From positions 1 to 64,000 of the forward strand of contig JAAZAV010000021.1 in assembly GCA_012514145.1 (NCBI GenBank): 64,000 nucleotides of DNA, in the 5' to 3' direction. Source of the DNA: Clostridiales bacterium (GTDB lineage: Bacteria > Bacillota > Clostridia > Oscillospirales > CAG-272). Each line of letters starts with the position of its first letter. The first letter of the stretch is position 1. This document shows, piece after piece, positions 16,974 to 26,227 of the stretch. Both the position numbers and the translations under genes were made by a program. Below the pieces are notes generated by a model. That model saw nothing but the letters and a program-made list of their open reading frames with translations. It searched no databases and had not been told where the DNA came from.

Positions 16974-17750
16974 ATGAGGGTAAAAACGCTGTGTTTCGGC
17001 GCGACCGTATTCTCATGCGGTTACGCGCTGACGCATGATGATGTCATGATTGTTGAACGTGGGATAAATCCCGCCGCGGAATTCGCTTTGGCATTGTATA
17101 AACCTTACATTTCCGAGCCGTCGACAAAAATCGGTTCAATGCTTTGGGAAGAGACACTGCAGCGCGGATTCAGAGTCGCAACCCGGCTTCATCTGCCGCC
17201 AGTCAGTTCGCTCATGTCGAAATTCCTGTATGACGCAGCCGTGAAGGTTTATCTCTCGTGCGAAAAAGTTTCATGCGTGCGAACCGACAGCGAATGGCTG
17301 ACTGAGGTATTCACGGTCGACGGTTATACTAAAATAGAATCTGATTACATTATAAATACCTACGCCGATCCTGAAGATTTAATTGAAGGCGCAGACAAGT
17401 ATATCTGTGCGGCTGTTGCCGATTCCGTCAAAGAGCATGTTCAGCCTGCTGACACCGATGGCATACATTTTATAAAAGGTGCGCTTGACGGAGAATATAT
17501 AGCAGCGGTGAAGCTTGAAAGCGGGGACGACTTTATCAAAGCAAGACGGAAATTCCACCGTGAATGGCAGCTTTTCAGAGCTCTGCCCGAGAACAACAGA
17601 TATACCGCTGCGGCGCTGGCGGGGGCGATTGCCCTCGACTACCCAGCCCCGGTTCTTGACCCTAAGCGTCAGACAGCCATATCTGCGTCATTCGCCGATA
17701 TTATGAAGGCTCTTGAAGGAGGTGCGGCATATGTTGTCGACAATTATTGA
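16974..17750 (+). CDS. Uncharacterised partner gene of a FAD-dependent oxidoreductase
   Basis: This 258-residue cytoplasmic protein starts at ATG 16974, just after GGAGGT. I do not recognise its family. The N-terminus FGATVFSCGYALTHDDVMIVERG resembles the first beta-alpha-beta of a FAD-binding Rossmann fold in which the glycine loop is degraded and only the acidic residue after the second strand (Glu in VERG) remains. The rest is alpha/beta with several cysteines (SCEKVSCVR, YICAAV). Its 3' end overlaps the next gene by 20 bases and contains that gene's ribosome site, so the two are translationally coupled. It is probably an accessory or inactive subunit of the downstream enzyme. That role is inferred from context only. 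Confidence 0.6.
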   Translation: MRVKTLCFGATVFSCGYALTHDDVMIVERGINPAAEFALALYKPYISEPSTKIGSMLWEETLQRGFRVATRLHLPPVSSLMSKFLYDAAVKVYLSCEKVSCVRTDSEWLTEVFTVDGYTKIESDYIINTYADPEDLIEGADKYICAAVADSVKEHVQPADTDGIHFIKGALDGEYIAAVKLESGDDFIKARRKFHREWQLFRALPENNRYTAAALAGAIALDYPAPVLDPKRQTAISASFADIMKALEGGAAYVVDNY

Positions 17751-19647
17751 CAGAAAACTCACACTGCTCGACACCGCACCCCAATATACCGCCGAATACG
17801 AGCTTGCCGTCTGCGGACTTGGTACAGCGGGAGCGGAGGCGGCGATTCACGGAGCGTCGCTTGGCATGTCGGTGCTTGGCATAGAGCGGCTAAGCGGTTT
17901 GGGCGGTCTTTCAACCCTCGGCTGCGTCTGGGACTATTACTACGGTACCGATGGCGGCAGCTGGGAGAAGTGGGATGAAATTGCCGTTGAGCGTGCCAAG
18001 ACCGGCTACACACTTTGCTATCCCGATCCGGATGAGCGACGCTGTTATACTGGTATCGTGCGCGAGTATGTTTTAGAAGAGAAGGCACTGGAGCTGGGAG
18101 TTACACTTTCCTATCGCACGACTGTAACGGGAGTTTTCATGGAAAATGACCGTGTAACCGGTCTAAGGCTGCTCAGAGGCGGCAGACAGTTCGATGTGCG
18201 CACCGGCTGCGTCATCGACTGTACCGGTAATGCGTCGGTATGCCGGCTCGCCGGATGCGAAATCTCCTATGGCCGTGATTGGGACGGAGCACAGATGGCA
18301 TTCTCAAAAACCATAGGTCTTCTTACCGAATCGGGCGGGATGCCGATAGCCCGGGGAAGGTATACATTTAACGGAAGACTGACCAATCCAAACGAAGTCG
18401 AATATTCAAACTCCCTGCTTCGAGCCGCAACATCACCCCCGAATCTGCCTGACAAGCTGTCGGAACGGTTCATATGTTTGGGCGCGCTGCCGGGTACGCG
18501 CGAGGATGCGCATGTTGTCACGCTCGAAACGCTGACAATGGACGAGTGTGTCCGGGGTATTCGTACGGACAATCCCATTTTCCATACCTTTGTACCGCAG
18601 GATTTGTCAAATGTCGATCGTGACCACGCCTATGAAAGCGAGGTGCTCTGCGATTGGTTTCTGACCGCGTCGATGGGGCGCTACGGTTTCTCGGCGGCGG
18701 TTCCCATGGGTGTGCTGATACCACGCGGTGTAGGAAGCCTGCTGGTCGCAGGCAAGCCCATCGGCATAGACCATGATCTGTCAGGCGGACTGCGAATGCA
18801 GAAGGATATGAAGAAATCTGCGGAGGCTGCTGCCGTTATAGCTTACCTGGGGAAAATACATGACTGTCAGCCGGCGGAAGTGCCTTATGATGAATTAAGC
18901 GAAATGCTCACCGAGACGGGCTGTATGGCGGCTGAATACTATATTGGCATAGGCGATCTGCACGAGAAAACCGAACGCGGTATTCGCACTCCGTCGAAAT
19001 TTCCACAGACTGCCGAGGAATTCCGCCGTTCTCTTTCAAAACCCGCCATAATGCCGGCATGGAGTATGCCAACCGTTTTCAAACCTGCTGAGGCAGACAG
19101 TACTTCTCTGGCGCTTTGGGCGGCTCGTCAGCTTAGGTATGAGGTTCCAGGTGAAACCGTCGAACTTAGAGATGCGCTGCACGGATTTATAAGCACAGAG
19201 AAATACGGATATAACTTTGCTATCGCTCTGGGACTGGCGGGGGACGAACGGGCTTGTCCTCATCTGCTGGAAATGATAACAAATCCACCGGAGGTGACAC
19301 CCGGCGAATATCCTGCTCAGATTAAGGCGATATGTCTGCTTGGGCGGCTTGGGTATGCGCCTGCTTTGCCCGCGATTCTTGATATAATAGAGGACAACGC
19401 CGAGACTCTCAGCCGTGACATGCCCTGTGAGGGATATCTGCGCCGCCGCGGAGACTGTGTTTCACATATTCTTGCTTTCTCGCTGTTTGCTGCACATCAC
19501 ATTTGCAACGCTCATCCCGAATTGCGGGACGCCGCCGGAGATAGAATCAGAAGCTGGGCTGATAAGCCGATCGAAGTAAACGCCGGATGGTTCGGCGAGG
19601 ATGTATCCGGCGTTCTTCTCGGTATAGCTGAGCGCTGCTTTATATAA
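17731..19647 (+). CDS. FAD-dependent oxidoreductase (PF12831-type)
   Basis: This 638-residue flavoprotein has an N-terminal FAD-binding loop GLGTAG (residues 29-34) and Glu52 in IERLSGLGGLSTLG, typical of the FAD_oxidored (PF12831) group. A second dinucleotide-like segment VIDCTGNASVCRLAG lies near 175-190. The last 130 residues (YNFAIALGLAGDERACPHLLEMI, then AICLLGRLGYAPALPAILDII) read like HEAT-type helical repeats. The ATG at 17731 follows GGAGGT, while an earlier in-frame start at 17713 lacks one. It overlaps the preceding gene by 20 bases. A smaller relative lies at 60204-61454. The substrate is unknown. Family members often sit in polysaccharide or uronate loci. Confidence 0.85.
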   Translation: MLSTIIDRKLTLLDTAPQYTAEYELAVCGLGTAGAEAAIHGASLGMSVLGIERLSGLGGLSTLGCVWDYYYGTDGGSWEKWDEIAVERAKTGYTLCYPDPDERRCYTGIVREYVLEEKALELGVTLSYRTTVTGVFMENDRVTGLRLLRGGRQFDVRTGCVIDCTGNASVCRLAGCEISYGRDWDGAQMAFSKTIGLLTESGGMPIARGRYTFNGRLTNPNEVEYSNSLLRAATSPPNLPDKLSERFICLGALPGTREDAHVVTLETLTMDECVRGIRTDNPIFHTFVPQDLSNVDRDHAYESEVLCDWFLTASMGRYGFSAAVPMGVLIPRGVGSLLVAGKPIGIDHDLSGGLRMQKDMKKSAEAAAVIAYLGKIHDCQPAEVPYDELSEMLTETGCMAAEYYIGIGDLHEKTERGIRTPSKFPQTAEEFRRSLSKPAIMPAWSMPTVFKPAEADSTSLALWAARQLRYEVPGETVELRDALHGFISTEKYGYNFAIALGLAGDERACPHLLEMITNPPEVTPGEYPAQIKAICLLGRLGYAPALPAILDIIEDNAETLSRDMPCEGYLRRRGDCVSHILAFSLFAAHHICNAHPELRDAAGDRIRSWADKPIEVNAGWFGEDVSGVLLGIAERCFI

Positions 19648-19652
19648 AATAT

Positions 19653-19686
19653 AAAGGCTTCCGTCATGCGCTAAACGGAAGCCTTT
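19653..19686. terminator. Bidirectional terminator hairpin
   Basis: A 12-base perfect stem (AAAGGCTTCCGT / ACGGAAGCCTTT) with a ten-base loop lies between convergent genes. The minus-strand tail is ATATTTTATAT, and the plus-strand tail is less T-rich. Confidence 0.75.
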
Positions 19687-19708
19687 CCTGTGTTTTCCTG
19701 TATATTGT

Positions 19709-20722
19709 TTACTGAAACAGTGATTCATCGGGTGCGTACAGCACCTTGCCGTTTTTATCTATAATCGTAACTTCATATCCTATCAGATTCATGCCCTTAT
19801 TGCTTGTTTCGAATAAACCGTCTGTAGTTACAACTCTGCTGTCGCAAAGCACACTGTACCGCAGGTCGCTGTCGGTTATTTCGACATAATAATCAGCTGT
19901 GCTTCCGAAAGGAATTTCGCGTGTACCGTCGACATAATAATATAGCTGTGAATAACTGCCCTCCTCATAAGCGGCGATCTCCGGCATTGCGCGGCGGATG
20001 TTGCCCGTGCTTCCGCGGTCGAGATATACTTCCTGTCCAGAGTAGCTGAGGTCAATGGGACGCCGTTCGGTTTCCTTGCCGTCTATATGTATAACGAAGT
20101 CTGCGGTTTTTATACTGTTTTTGTCACCTTTATGCGTCACATTTATGACTACAAGTCCCTTTCTTGAGTCAAGACAAACACCGTCCTTTGTGCTTATCGA
20201 GCCGCCGCCCTCAAACACGGCATCTATCATGGGCAGACACTCATTGCGAGGAGTGAAATACCAGTCCAATTTCTGTGTTCGTACAACGCCTTCATCATTT
20301 ATCAATACGCTTTCGGCTAAACTGTCCTCAAACAGCGGGAGCGCGATGTCAGCCGAATATATACCGTTTTTTAGGGTGAGCCTATGTTCCTTGCCGTTTA
20401 GAAGCAGCGATGCATCTGTGGTGTCGGGACTGTATTCTTTGGGTGTTATTTCAAAATGAACGATAACCTTGCCGCCTTGTATATCCAGCTTGCCATATTC
20501 CCAGTAGGACTTGGAAAGCAGATTTGCCTGCTCCTCAAGGGCATATCTTACATCGGAAGATATATTGCCGATACTGTATCCAGTCTGCGAAAAATGTTCG
20601 TGTATAACATGTTCCAGATTGTATATCTGTTTCTCAAGTGCGAATGTTCTCATCAAACACGCGATTATGAGTATAAACACAGCGGTGACGATAATAATTG
20701 AAGTACGTTCCTTTAATTTCAT
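19709..20722 (-). CDS. Membrane-anchored extracellular protein of unknown function
   Basis: This 337-residue protein has one N-terminal membrane helix (TSIIIVTAVFILIIACLM, residues 8-25), after which the chain should lie outside. A short helical stretch with EEQANLLSKSYWEY is followed by beta-rich sequence with repeated motifs (DASLLLNGKEHRLTLKNGIYSAD, ADFVIHIDGKETERRPIDLSYSGQ) that suggest two or more Ig-like sandwich domains. I recognise no named family. The ATG at 20722 follows GGAGGAG. Its promoter (20761-20789) is back to back with that of the sugar-binding lipoprotein gene at 20891, which hints at a role near that carbohydrate operon. Confidence 0.7.
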   Translation of the reverse strand: MKLKERTSIIIVTAVFILIIACLMRTFALEKQIYNLEHVIHEHFSQTGYSIGNISSDVRYALEEQANLLSKSYWEYGKLDIQGGKVIVHFEITPKEYSPDTTDASLLLNGKEHRLTLKNGIYSADIALPLFEDSLAESVLINDEGVVRTQKLDWYFTPRNECLPMIDAVFEGGGSISTKDGVCLDSRKGLVVINVTHKGDKNSIKTADFVIHIDGKETERRPIDLSYSGQEVYLDRGSTGNIRRAMPEIAAYEEGSYSQLYYYVDGTREIPFGSTADYYVEITDSDLRYSVLCDSRVVTTDGLFETSNKGMNLIGYEVTIIDKNGKVLYAPDESLFQ

Positions 20723-20760
20723 ACGCTCCTCCGATTAGATGTTTTTTAGCTTTGTATGAT

Positions 20761-20789
20761 ATTATAACAGCTTACCCTTCATGTGTAAA
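20761..20789 (-). promoter_or_regulatory. Promoter of gene 19709-20722
   Basis: On the minus strand TTTACA (20789-20784) and TATAAT (20766-20761) are 17 bases apart. Confidence 0.7.
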
Positions 20790-20825
20790 GCAGATTATAT
20801 GGCTGATTATTCGATGATATGTGAC

Positions 20826-20854
20826 TTGTAACTTGGGTTTGATTGTGCTATGAT
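20826..20854 (+). promoter_or_regulatory. Promoter of the 20891-31540 carbohydrate operon
   Basis: TTGTAA (20826-20831) and TATGAT (20849-20854) are 17 bases apart, with an extended -10 TG at 20846-20847. The start near 20861 leaves a leader of about 30 bases before the ATG at 20891. Confidence 0.6.
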
Positions 20855-20890
20855 ACAATCAACAATATTATAGATTGGGGGTATCTGAAT

Positions 20891-22411
20891 ATGACTATCG
20901 TAAAAACAACGCGTATAATTTCCTGTTTATTCATCGTGGCTATTTCGCTGAACCTTCTCATTGCCTGCGGTTCCGACAGACCGAATGTTTCTGCAGAAAC
21001 TGATAAAGACACCATTGAAACCACTGTGGCTGCAGAAACTACTCAACCGTTGCGTGAAAACACTCCCGATTCGCTTCCCGAACTTAACTATGAGGGTGCG
21101 GAAGTTCGCATTCATTACCGGGGTGATGATATTACCCGCCGTTTCGGTGCCGAGGGCGAGGAAACCGGCGATGTAGTTTCGGATGCGGTTTTTGCCCGCA
21201 ACCGCACAGTCGAGGAGCGCCTAAATGTCAAACTGAATTACATACCGGGCAACTCGGACCATACAAGATTTATGAACGATATCAAGCCGGTTTTGCTTGC
21301 GGGTGAGGACGCATACGATCTGATAGACGCGGTTCAGTGGCTGGTTCTGCCTCAATCCACACTGGGCTTGTATTACAATCTTGCCGAAGCGCCCTATATC
21401 GACTACTCGCAGCCCTGGTGGCAGAACGATTATATCGATACAATTTCAATCTGCGATGATGTCAAGTATGCAATCACCGGTGACATTTCGATCTATCAGC
21501 TGCGTATGATGAGCTGCATGTATTTCAACAAAAGGATATACGAAGGCTCATTCGGTTCTCCAGACGACCTATTTGTGCTTGTGCTTGACGGCGGCTGGAC
21601 TTATGATCATCTGTCGAAATATGTCAGTGATATTTATCAGGACTTAAACGGCAGCGGAGCCACCGATGCCGGCGATATTCTGGGGATCAGTTCCACACCT
21701 ATTTCACAGACCGACCACTTTACATACACAGCCGGAGTGCAGTATACGACGAGAGACAAGGATGGCTTCCCCACGCTTATCACCGATCACAGCCGCAATG
21801 TGAAGTTTGTGGAGACCTTATACGATCTCTATTACAACAATCCCGGCTCGCTGATTTATGCGAGCTCCGGTGCAATGGACAAGGAGTGTATTGAGCATTT
21901 CACCAATTGCGAGATGCTCTTTTACCCCAACCGATTCTACAGTACAGACTTCTTCCGCGACATGGAGGACGAATACGGTGTTATTCCCTTCCCAAAGCTC
22001 GATGAGACCCAAGAAGATTATTACGCGCTGATCCATGACTCAACAACACTTTATGCCGTGCCGATTACGGTGGGAGACATCAGTATGCCCTGTGCGGTTA
22101 TGGAGGCTGTCGCTGCTGAAAACTATCGCTATGTGACGCCTGCTTACTATGAGGTCGCGCTTAAGGTCAAGTATACCCGTGACAATGCCTCAATTCAGAT
22201 AATCGACATGATTCATAACAACGCGCGTACAGATTTCGTATACGCGAACAATTACAGTCTCAACTCAAGCGGTTCTCTCGGTACTCTCACCCGCAGTCTT
22301 ATGACAGCCAAGTCCGACGACTACATGTCTTACTATGCCAAGCTCGAAAGTTCGGTAAATGAGGGAATTGATAAACTCATCGAATCGGCAAAAGCCGAAA
22401 TGAATAAATAA
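20891..22411 (+). CDS. Extracellular solute-binding lipoprotein (sugar ABC type), paralog 4
   Basis: This 506-residue lipoprotein is the first gene of a five-gene carbohydrate operon. The ATG at 20891 follows GGGGG and begins a signal peptide ending in lipobox LLIAC. An in-frame TTG at 20843 lies inside the promoter and is rejected. The paralogous core is intact (LPELNYEGAEV, GDVVSDAVFARN, SQPWWQND, YGVIPFPKLDETQEDY, VAAENYRYVTPAYYE). Its calcium-loop-like segment reads DLNGSGATDAGD, with Ser in place of one Asp. Ten bases separate it from the first glycosidase gene, so it likely captures the galactose-containing glycan that the operon degrades. No permease gene accompanies it. Confidence 0.87.
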   Translation: MTIVKTTRIISCLFIVAISLNLLIACGSDRPNVSAETDKDTIETTVAAETTQPLRENTPDSLPELNYEGAEVRIHYRGDDITRRFGAEGEETGDVVSDAVFARNRTVEERLNVKLNYIPGNSDHTRFMNDIKPVLLAGEDAYDLIDAVQWLVLPQSTLGLYYNLAEAPYIDYSQPWWQNDYIDTISICDDVKYAITGDISIYQLRMMSCMYFNKRIYEGSFGSPDDLFVLVLDGGWTYDHLSKYVSDIYQDLNGSGATDAGDILGISSTPISQTDHFTYTAGVQYTTRDKDGFPTLITDHSRNVKFVETLYDLYYNNPGSLIYASSGAMDKECIEHFTNCEMLFYPNRFYSTDFFRDMEDEYGVIPFPKLDETQEDYYALIHDSTTLYAVPITVGDISMPCAVMEAVAAENYRYVTPAYYEVALKVKYTRDNASIQIIDMIHNNARTDFVYANNYSLNSSGSLGTLTRSLMTAKSDDYMSYYAKLESSVNEGIDKLIESAKAEMNK

Positions 22412-22421
22412 GGAGCGAATT

Positions 22422-24314
22422 ATGGCTACAAAAATTAAGGATTTCATGCTCGGGGTCAACTACTGGGATTCAAAGTCCGGAACCGATATGTGGAAGAGTT
22501 TCGACCCTGAGGTTATCGACGATGACCTTCGCCGTCTCTCCGAGTCCGGTGTAAACTGCATCCGCTGCTTCCCGAACTGGCGTGACTTTCAACCCGTGGT
22601 CAAACTCCTTGAGTGGGCGGGCAACTTCAGGGAATATCGCTTTCCGGACGATAAACCGGCACCCGATTCCTCTTATGTTGACCCTGTTATGCTTGAACGA
22701 TTCGGATATTTCTGCGAAACTGCCGAAAAGTATAATATCCGTCTCATTGTGTCGATTGTAACCGGCTGGATGAGCGGCAGGCTTTTCCTGCCTCCAGCCA
22801 TTGTAAACAAGAACACCATCACCGACCCTGAAGCGCTTATGTTTACCCGTAAATTTGTTCGCCGCTTCGTCGGATTTGTCAAGAAATATCCCGCGGTTTA
22901 CGCCTGGGATCTGGGCAACGAATGCAACTGTATGGGTCAGGTCTCAAGTTTTCATCAGGCATATACCTGGGCAGCCATTGTTGCCGACGCCATACGCGCC
23001 GAAGACAACACTCGAATGATTATGAGCGGCATGCACGGTCTTGAAGCCGCAGAGAACAAGGCCTGGAGAATTATAGATCAGGGCGAGATTACCGATATGA
23101 TGACTACTCATCCGTATTCATCGCCTACTATCGGCTCTGATTCGGATCCGATGAACCTGCCGCGCACAACCTACTTTCCCACCGCCCAGACCTGCTACTA
23201 TTCATCTATCGGCGGAAAACCTGCCATGATTCAGGAGCAGGGCGGGTTCTCGGAAATGTTAGGCAATCTTGACATGGCGAGGGATTTTGCTCGCTGCAGT
23301 ATGATTTCCGGATTTGCCAACGGCTCGCAGGGCTACCTCTGGTGGTGTGCCTTCGAACATCTGCATCTCAGCCAGCCGCCATACACCTGGTCTATGGTCG
23401 AGCGTGAGCTTGGTATATTCAACAGCGCCAAGAAACCGAAGCCGATCGCCTGTGCAATAAAAGCCTTCTCCGAGATGTTAGACAGCCTCCCATTCGATGT
23501 ATTGCCCGACAGAAAGATCGATGCGGTGTGCATTACCCCCTCTAACAGTCAGTGGCCGGGTGCGTCCATTGCCTTTGTGCTTGCAAAACAGGCGGGCTTT
23601 GATATAACCTTCCGTCACTTTACCCAGTCAATCCCCGAGGCGCCGATTTATATTATTCCCTCTATAGAAGGCTGGGCGCCGCTGTATCGGGAGGTTTATG
23701 ACTTCGTGCTTGACCGTGTCGAGAATCACGGTGCAGCGCTATACATTTCCACCGACAGCGGACTTTTGACAACCTTTGAACAGGTAACCGGCCTGCGTTC
23801 TCTGGGTATGCGCAAGAGCGGCGTTCGCAATACAGGTCATTTCAAGCTTGACGGAGAAACCGTCAGCCTTGACTATATATGCAACAAAGAGCTGCTCTCC
23901 GAGGCTATTGATGCAGAGGTGCTTGCAAAGAACGATGCAGGCAATGTTGTATATGCCCGCCACAGTTACGGCAAGGGATATGTTTACCTGCTGGGCTTCG
24001 GACTTGAAACCTATCTTTACAACCGCAATCTAACTTTCAGTACCGGCAACATGCCGCCGTATTATAAGATTTACGCCGAATTTGCGAAAGAAGCCCTTGA
24101 AGCTCGGATTGTCCGTGCGGGAGACACAATAATCGGAGTCACCGAGCATCCCACCGATGACGGAAACGCTATTATTATTGCCGTAAACTATGGCGACAAG
24201 CCGGTCAATCCGCAGCTTAAAGTGAAGGATGGCTATAAACTCACTGCTGTCTATGGCAGTGCAGAGACTATTGAGGGCTGCAACGGCGCAATCTTCCTTG
24301 CCGAAAGGATATAA
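22422..24314 (+). CDS. Clan-A-like (GH5/GH42-type) glycoside hydrolase, tandem copy 1
   Basis: This 630-residue cytoplasmic protein has an N-terminal TIM barrel with the clan-A acid/base Glu167 in LGNECNC and a predicted nucleophile Glu272 in MIQEQGG, 105 residues apart as in GH5-type enzymes. Aromatic substrate-site sequences include GVNYWD, WRDFQP and YLWWCAFEH. After about residue 380 comes a GATase-like domain (IYIIPSIEGW, VENHGAALYISTDSG) like the trimerisation domain of GH42 beta-galactosidases, then a small C-terminal beta domain. The ATG at 22422 follows AAGGAGCG. It is followed three bases later by a close paralog. Beta-mannosidase or beta-galactosidase activity are both plausible. 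The exact family is not certain. Confidence 0.8.
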   Translation: MATKIKDFMLGVNYWDSKSGTDMWKSFDPEVIDDDLRRLSESGVNCIRCFPNWRDFQPVVKLLEWAGNFREYRFPDDKPAPDSSYVDPVMLERFGYFCETAEKYNIRLIVSIVTGWMSGRLFLPPAIVNKNTITDPEALMFTRKFVRRFVGFVKKYPAVYAWDLGNECNCMGQVSSFHQAYTWAAIVADAIRAEDNTRMIMSGMHGLEAAENKAWRIIDQGEITDMMTTHPYSSPTIGSDSDPMNLPRTTYFPTAQTCYYSSIGGKPAMIQEQGGFSEMLGNLDMARDFARCSMISGFANGSQGYLWWCAFEHLHLSQPPYTWSMVERELGIFNSAKKPKPIACAIKAFSEMLDSLPFDVLPDRKIDAVCITPSNSQWPGASIAFVLAKQAGFDITFRHFTQSIPEAPIYIIPSIEGWAPLYREVYDFVLDRVENHGAALYISTDSGLLTTFEQVTGLRSLGMRKSGVRNTGHFKLDGETVSLDYICNKELLSEAIDAEVLAKNDAGNVVYARHSYGKGYVYLLGFGLETYLYNRNLTFSTGNMPPYYKIYAEFAKEALEARIVRAGDTIIGVTEHPTDDGNAIIIAVNYGDKPVNPQLKVKDGYKLTAVYGSAETIEGCNGAIFLAERI

Positions 24315-24317
24315 CCA

Positions 24318-26216
24318 ATGTCAACAGACATTCGAAATTATATAATCGGGTGCAACTACTGGGATTCTGAGAACGGCGCAGATATGTGGCTGCGTTATAA
24401 CCCTCAGGTTATAGATGATGATCTTCGCCGGCTGTCCGAATACGGTGTGAAATACCTGCGGTGTTTCCCAAACTGGCGGGATTTCCAGCCGGTGGAAAAG
24501 CAGCTCACCATAAACGGTATGACCCGGGACTACTGCTGGTCTGATGACAGGATTCCGCCGGATTTGTCTTATGTCGATCCCGAGATGCTTGAACGCTTCG
24601 GATATCTCTGCGAAACGGCTGAAAAGTACGATATAAAGTTAATTGTCTCGGTTATGACAGGCTGGATGAGCGGTAAACTTTTTGCGCCTCCCGCGCTTAT
24701 AAACAAAAATGTGATCACAGACCCGGAAGCCCTCATGCTCAGCGCTAAGTTCATAACGCGGTTTGTTGGATTCGTAAAGAAATATCCCGCTGTGTATTGT
24801 TACGACCTGGGTAACGAATGTAACTGTATGGGAAAAACATCCTGTCGTGAGGAGGCATATACCTGGACCGCTTTCATTACTGCCCACATACGGGCAGCTG
24901 ACAACTCGCGTATGGTGCTCAGCGGCATGCACGGCTTGACGGTTCGTGACGGCAGAGGATGGTTTATTGAGGATCAGGCAGAAATCACCGATATGCTTAC
25001 GACGCACCCATACTCATCCCCGAGTCTGGGATCCGACGCAGAGCCAATGAACCAGCCGCGCACTACCATTCTGCCGACAGCACAGACCTGCTTCTACGCC
25101 GATATCGGCGGCAAAGGCGCTATGATGGAGGAACAGGGGTTGATTTCTCCCAGCCTTGCCAATCTGAACATAGCCGGTCAGTTCGCCAGGGTCAATCTCT
25201 TCTCGGGACTGGCTAACGGTTCTCAGGGTTACCTCTGGTGGATTGCAATGGAGCATCTGCACATAAGGCACACGCCCTACACCTGGTCAATGACCGGCAG
25301 AACCCATGGCATCTTTGACAGCGACAAGAACCCAAAGCCGGTAGCGCATTCCATAAAGAATTTTTCAAAGCTGCTTGAAAGGCTGCCTTTCGATATCCTG
25401 CCCGACCGCAAACGTGAGGCTGTATGCGTATTGCCCGGCAATACTCAGTGGGAGGCTGGTGCGGTGTCGTTTATACTTGCCAAGCAGGCGGGTTTTGACA
25501 TCCGTTTCAGGTATTACGAACAGACGATACCCGAAGCACCGATATACCTGCTGCCGTCAATCAGCGGAACGGCGCCAATCAGCGCCGATAAATATGAGTA
25601 TCTCATCGAAAGAGTCAGAAACCACGGCGCGGTTCTGTACATATCTGCCGACGGAGGGCATCTCACAAACTTTGAACAGGTCACCGGACTGCGTTCATAC
25701 GGTGTGCGAAAAAGCGGGAGACGGCAGAATGCCGAGTTCAGGCTCGCCTGTGGCGATTTGAATCTTGATTATCTCTGTCAAAAAGAACTGCTTGCGCAGC
25801 CGATATCGGAGAATGTCGGGGTGCTCGCCACAAACGCTGAGGGAAATGCAGTATTCACCCGCCACAGATTAGGCAAAGGTTATGTATATCTGCTTGGATT
25901 CGCGCTTGAGAGTTGGCTTTGGAGCCGCAATCTCCTGTTCTGCGATCATGATATGCCCGCATATTACATGATTTATTCTGAGATTGCATCCGAAGTGCTT
26001 TGTCGGCGGCTTGTGCGTTCCTCGAATCCGCATCTCGGAGTAACCGAGCATCCGACAGAAAGCGGCGCAATTGCCATCGCCGTTAACTACTGGGATGAGG
26101 ACGAACCGGCGGAACTCATCGTTCAGAACGGATACAAGCTGACGCCTGTTCACGGTTCATGCGATTTTATACCGGCATGTGACGGGGCAATATATATTGT
26201 AGAAAAAGAAAAATAA
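24318..26216 (+). CDS. Clan-A-like (GH5/GH42-type) glycoside hydrolase, tandem copy 2
   Basis: This 632-residue paralog of the preceding gene is similar end to end, starting three bases after its stop. The predicted acid/base is Glu167 in LGNECNC, as in copy 1. The nucleophile position is Glu272, here in MMEEQGL. The barrel shares GCNYWD, WRDFQP and the THPYSSP loop, and the C-terminal GATase-like domain (VRNHGAVLYISADGG) is also kept. Differences cluster around the substrate loops, for example YLWWIAMEH against YLWWCAFEH and the segment after PDDKP, which fits a split of specificity after duplication. An AAAGG overlapping the end of copy 1 serves as ribosome site. It is cytoplasmic, with no signal peptide. 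Confidence 0.8.
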   Translation: MSTDIRNYIIGCNYWDSENGADMWLRYNPQVIDDDLRRLSEYGVKYLRCFPNWRDFQPVEKQLTINGMTRDYCWSDDRIPPDLSYVDPEMLERFGYLCETAEKYDIKLIVSVMTGWMSGKLFAPPALINKNVITDPEALMLSAKFITRFVGFVKKYPAVYCYDLGNECNCMGKTSCREEAYTWTAFITAHIRAADNSRMVLSGMHGLTVRDGRGWFIEDQAEITDMLTTHPYSSPSLGSDAEPMNQPRTTILPTAQTCFYADIGGKGAMMEEQGLISPSLANLNIAGQFARVNLFSGLANGSQGYLWWIAMEHLHIRHTPYTWSMTGRTHGIFDSDKNPKPVAHSIKNFSKLLERLPFDILPDRKREAVCVLPGNTQWEAGAVSFILAKQAGFDIRFRYYEQTIPEAPIYLLPSISGTAPISADKYEYLIERVRNHGAVLYISADGGHLTNFEQVTGLRSYGVRKSGRRQNAEFRLACGDLNLDYLCQKELLAQPISENVGVLATNAEGNAVFTRHRLGKGYVYLLGFALESWLWSRNLLFCDHDMPAYYMIYSEIASEVLCRRLVRSSNPHLGVTEHPTESGAIAIAVNYWDEDEPAELIVQNGYKLTPVHGSCDFIPACDGAIYIVEKEK

Positions 26217-26227
26217 AGGAGCAGCAT

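Noticed and set aside
20843-20890. TTG start giving a 522-residue lipoprotein
   Set aside because: It lies within the promoter and would place 16 residues before the signal peptide. The ATG at 20891 fits.
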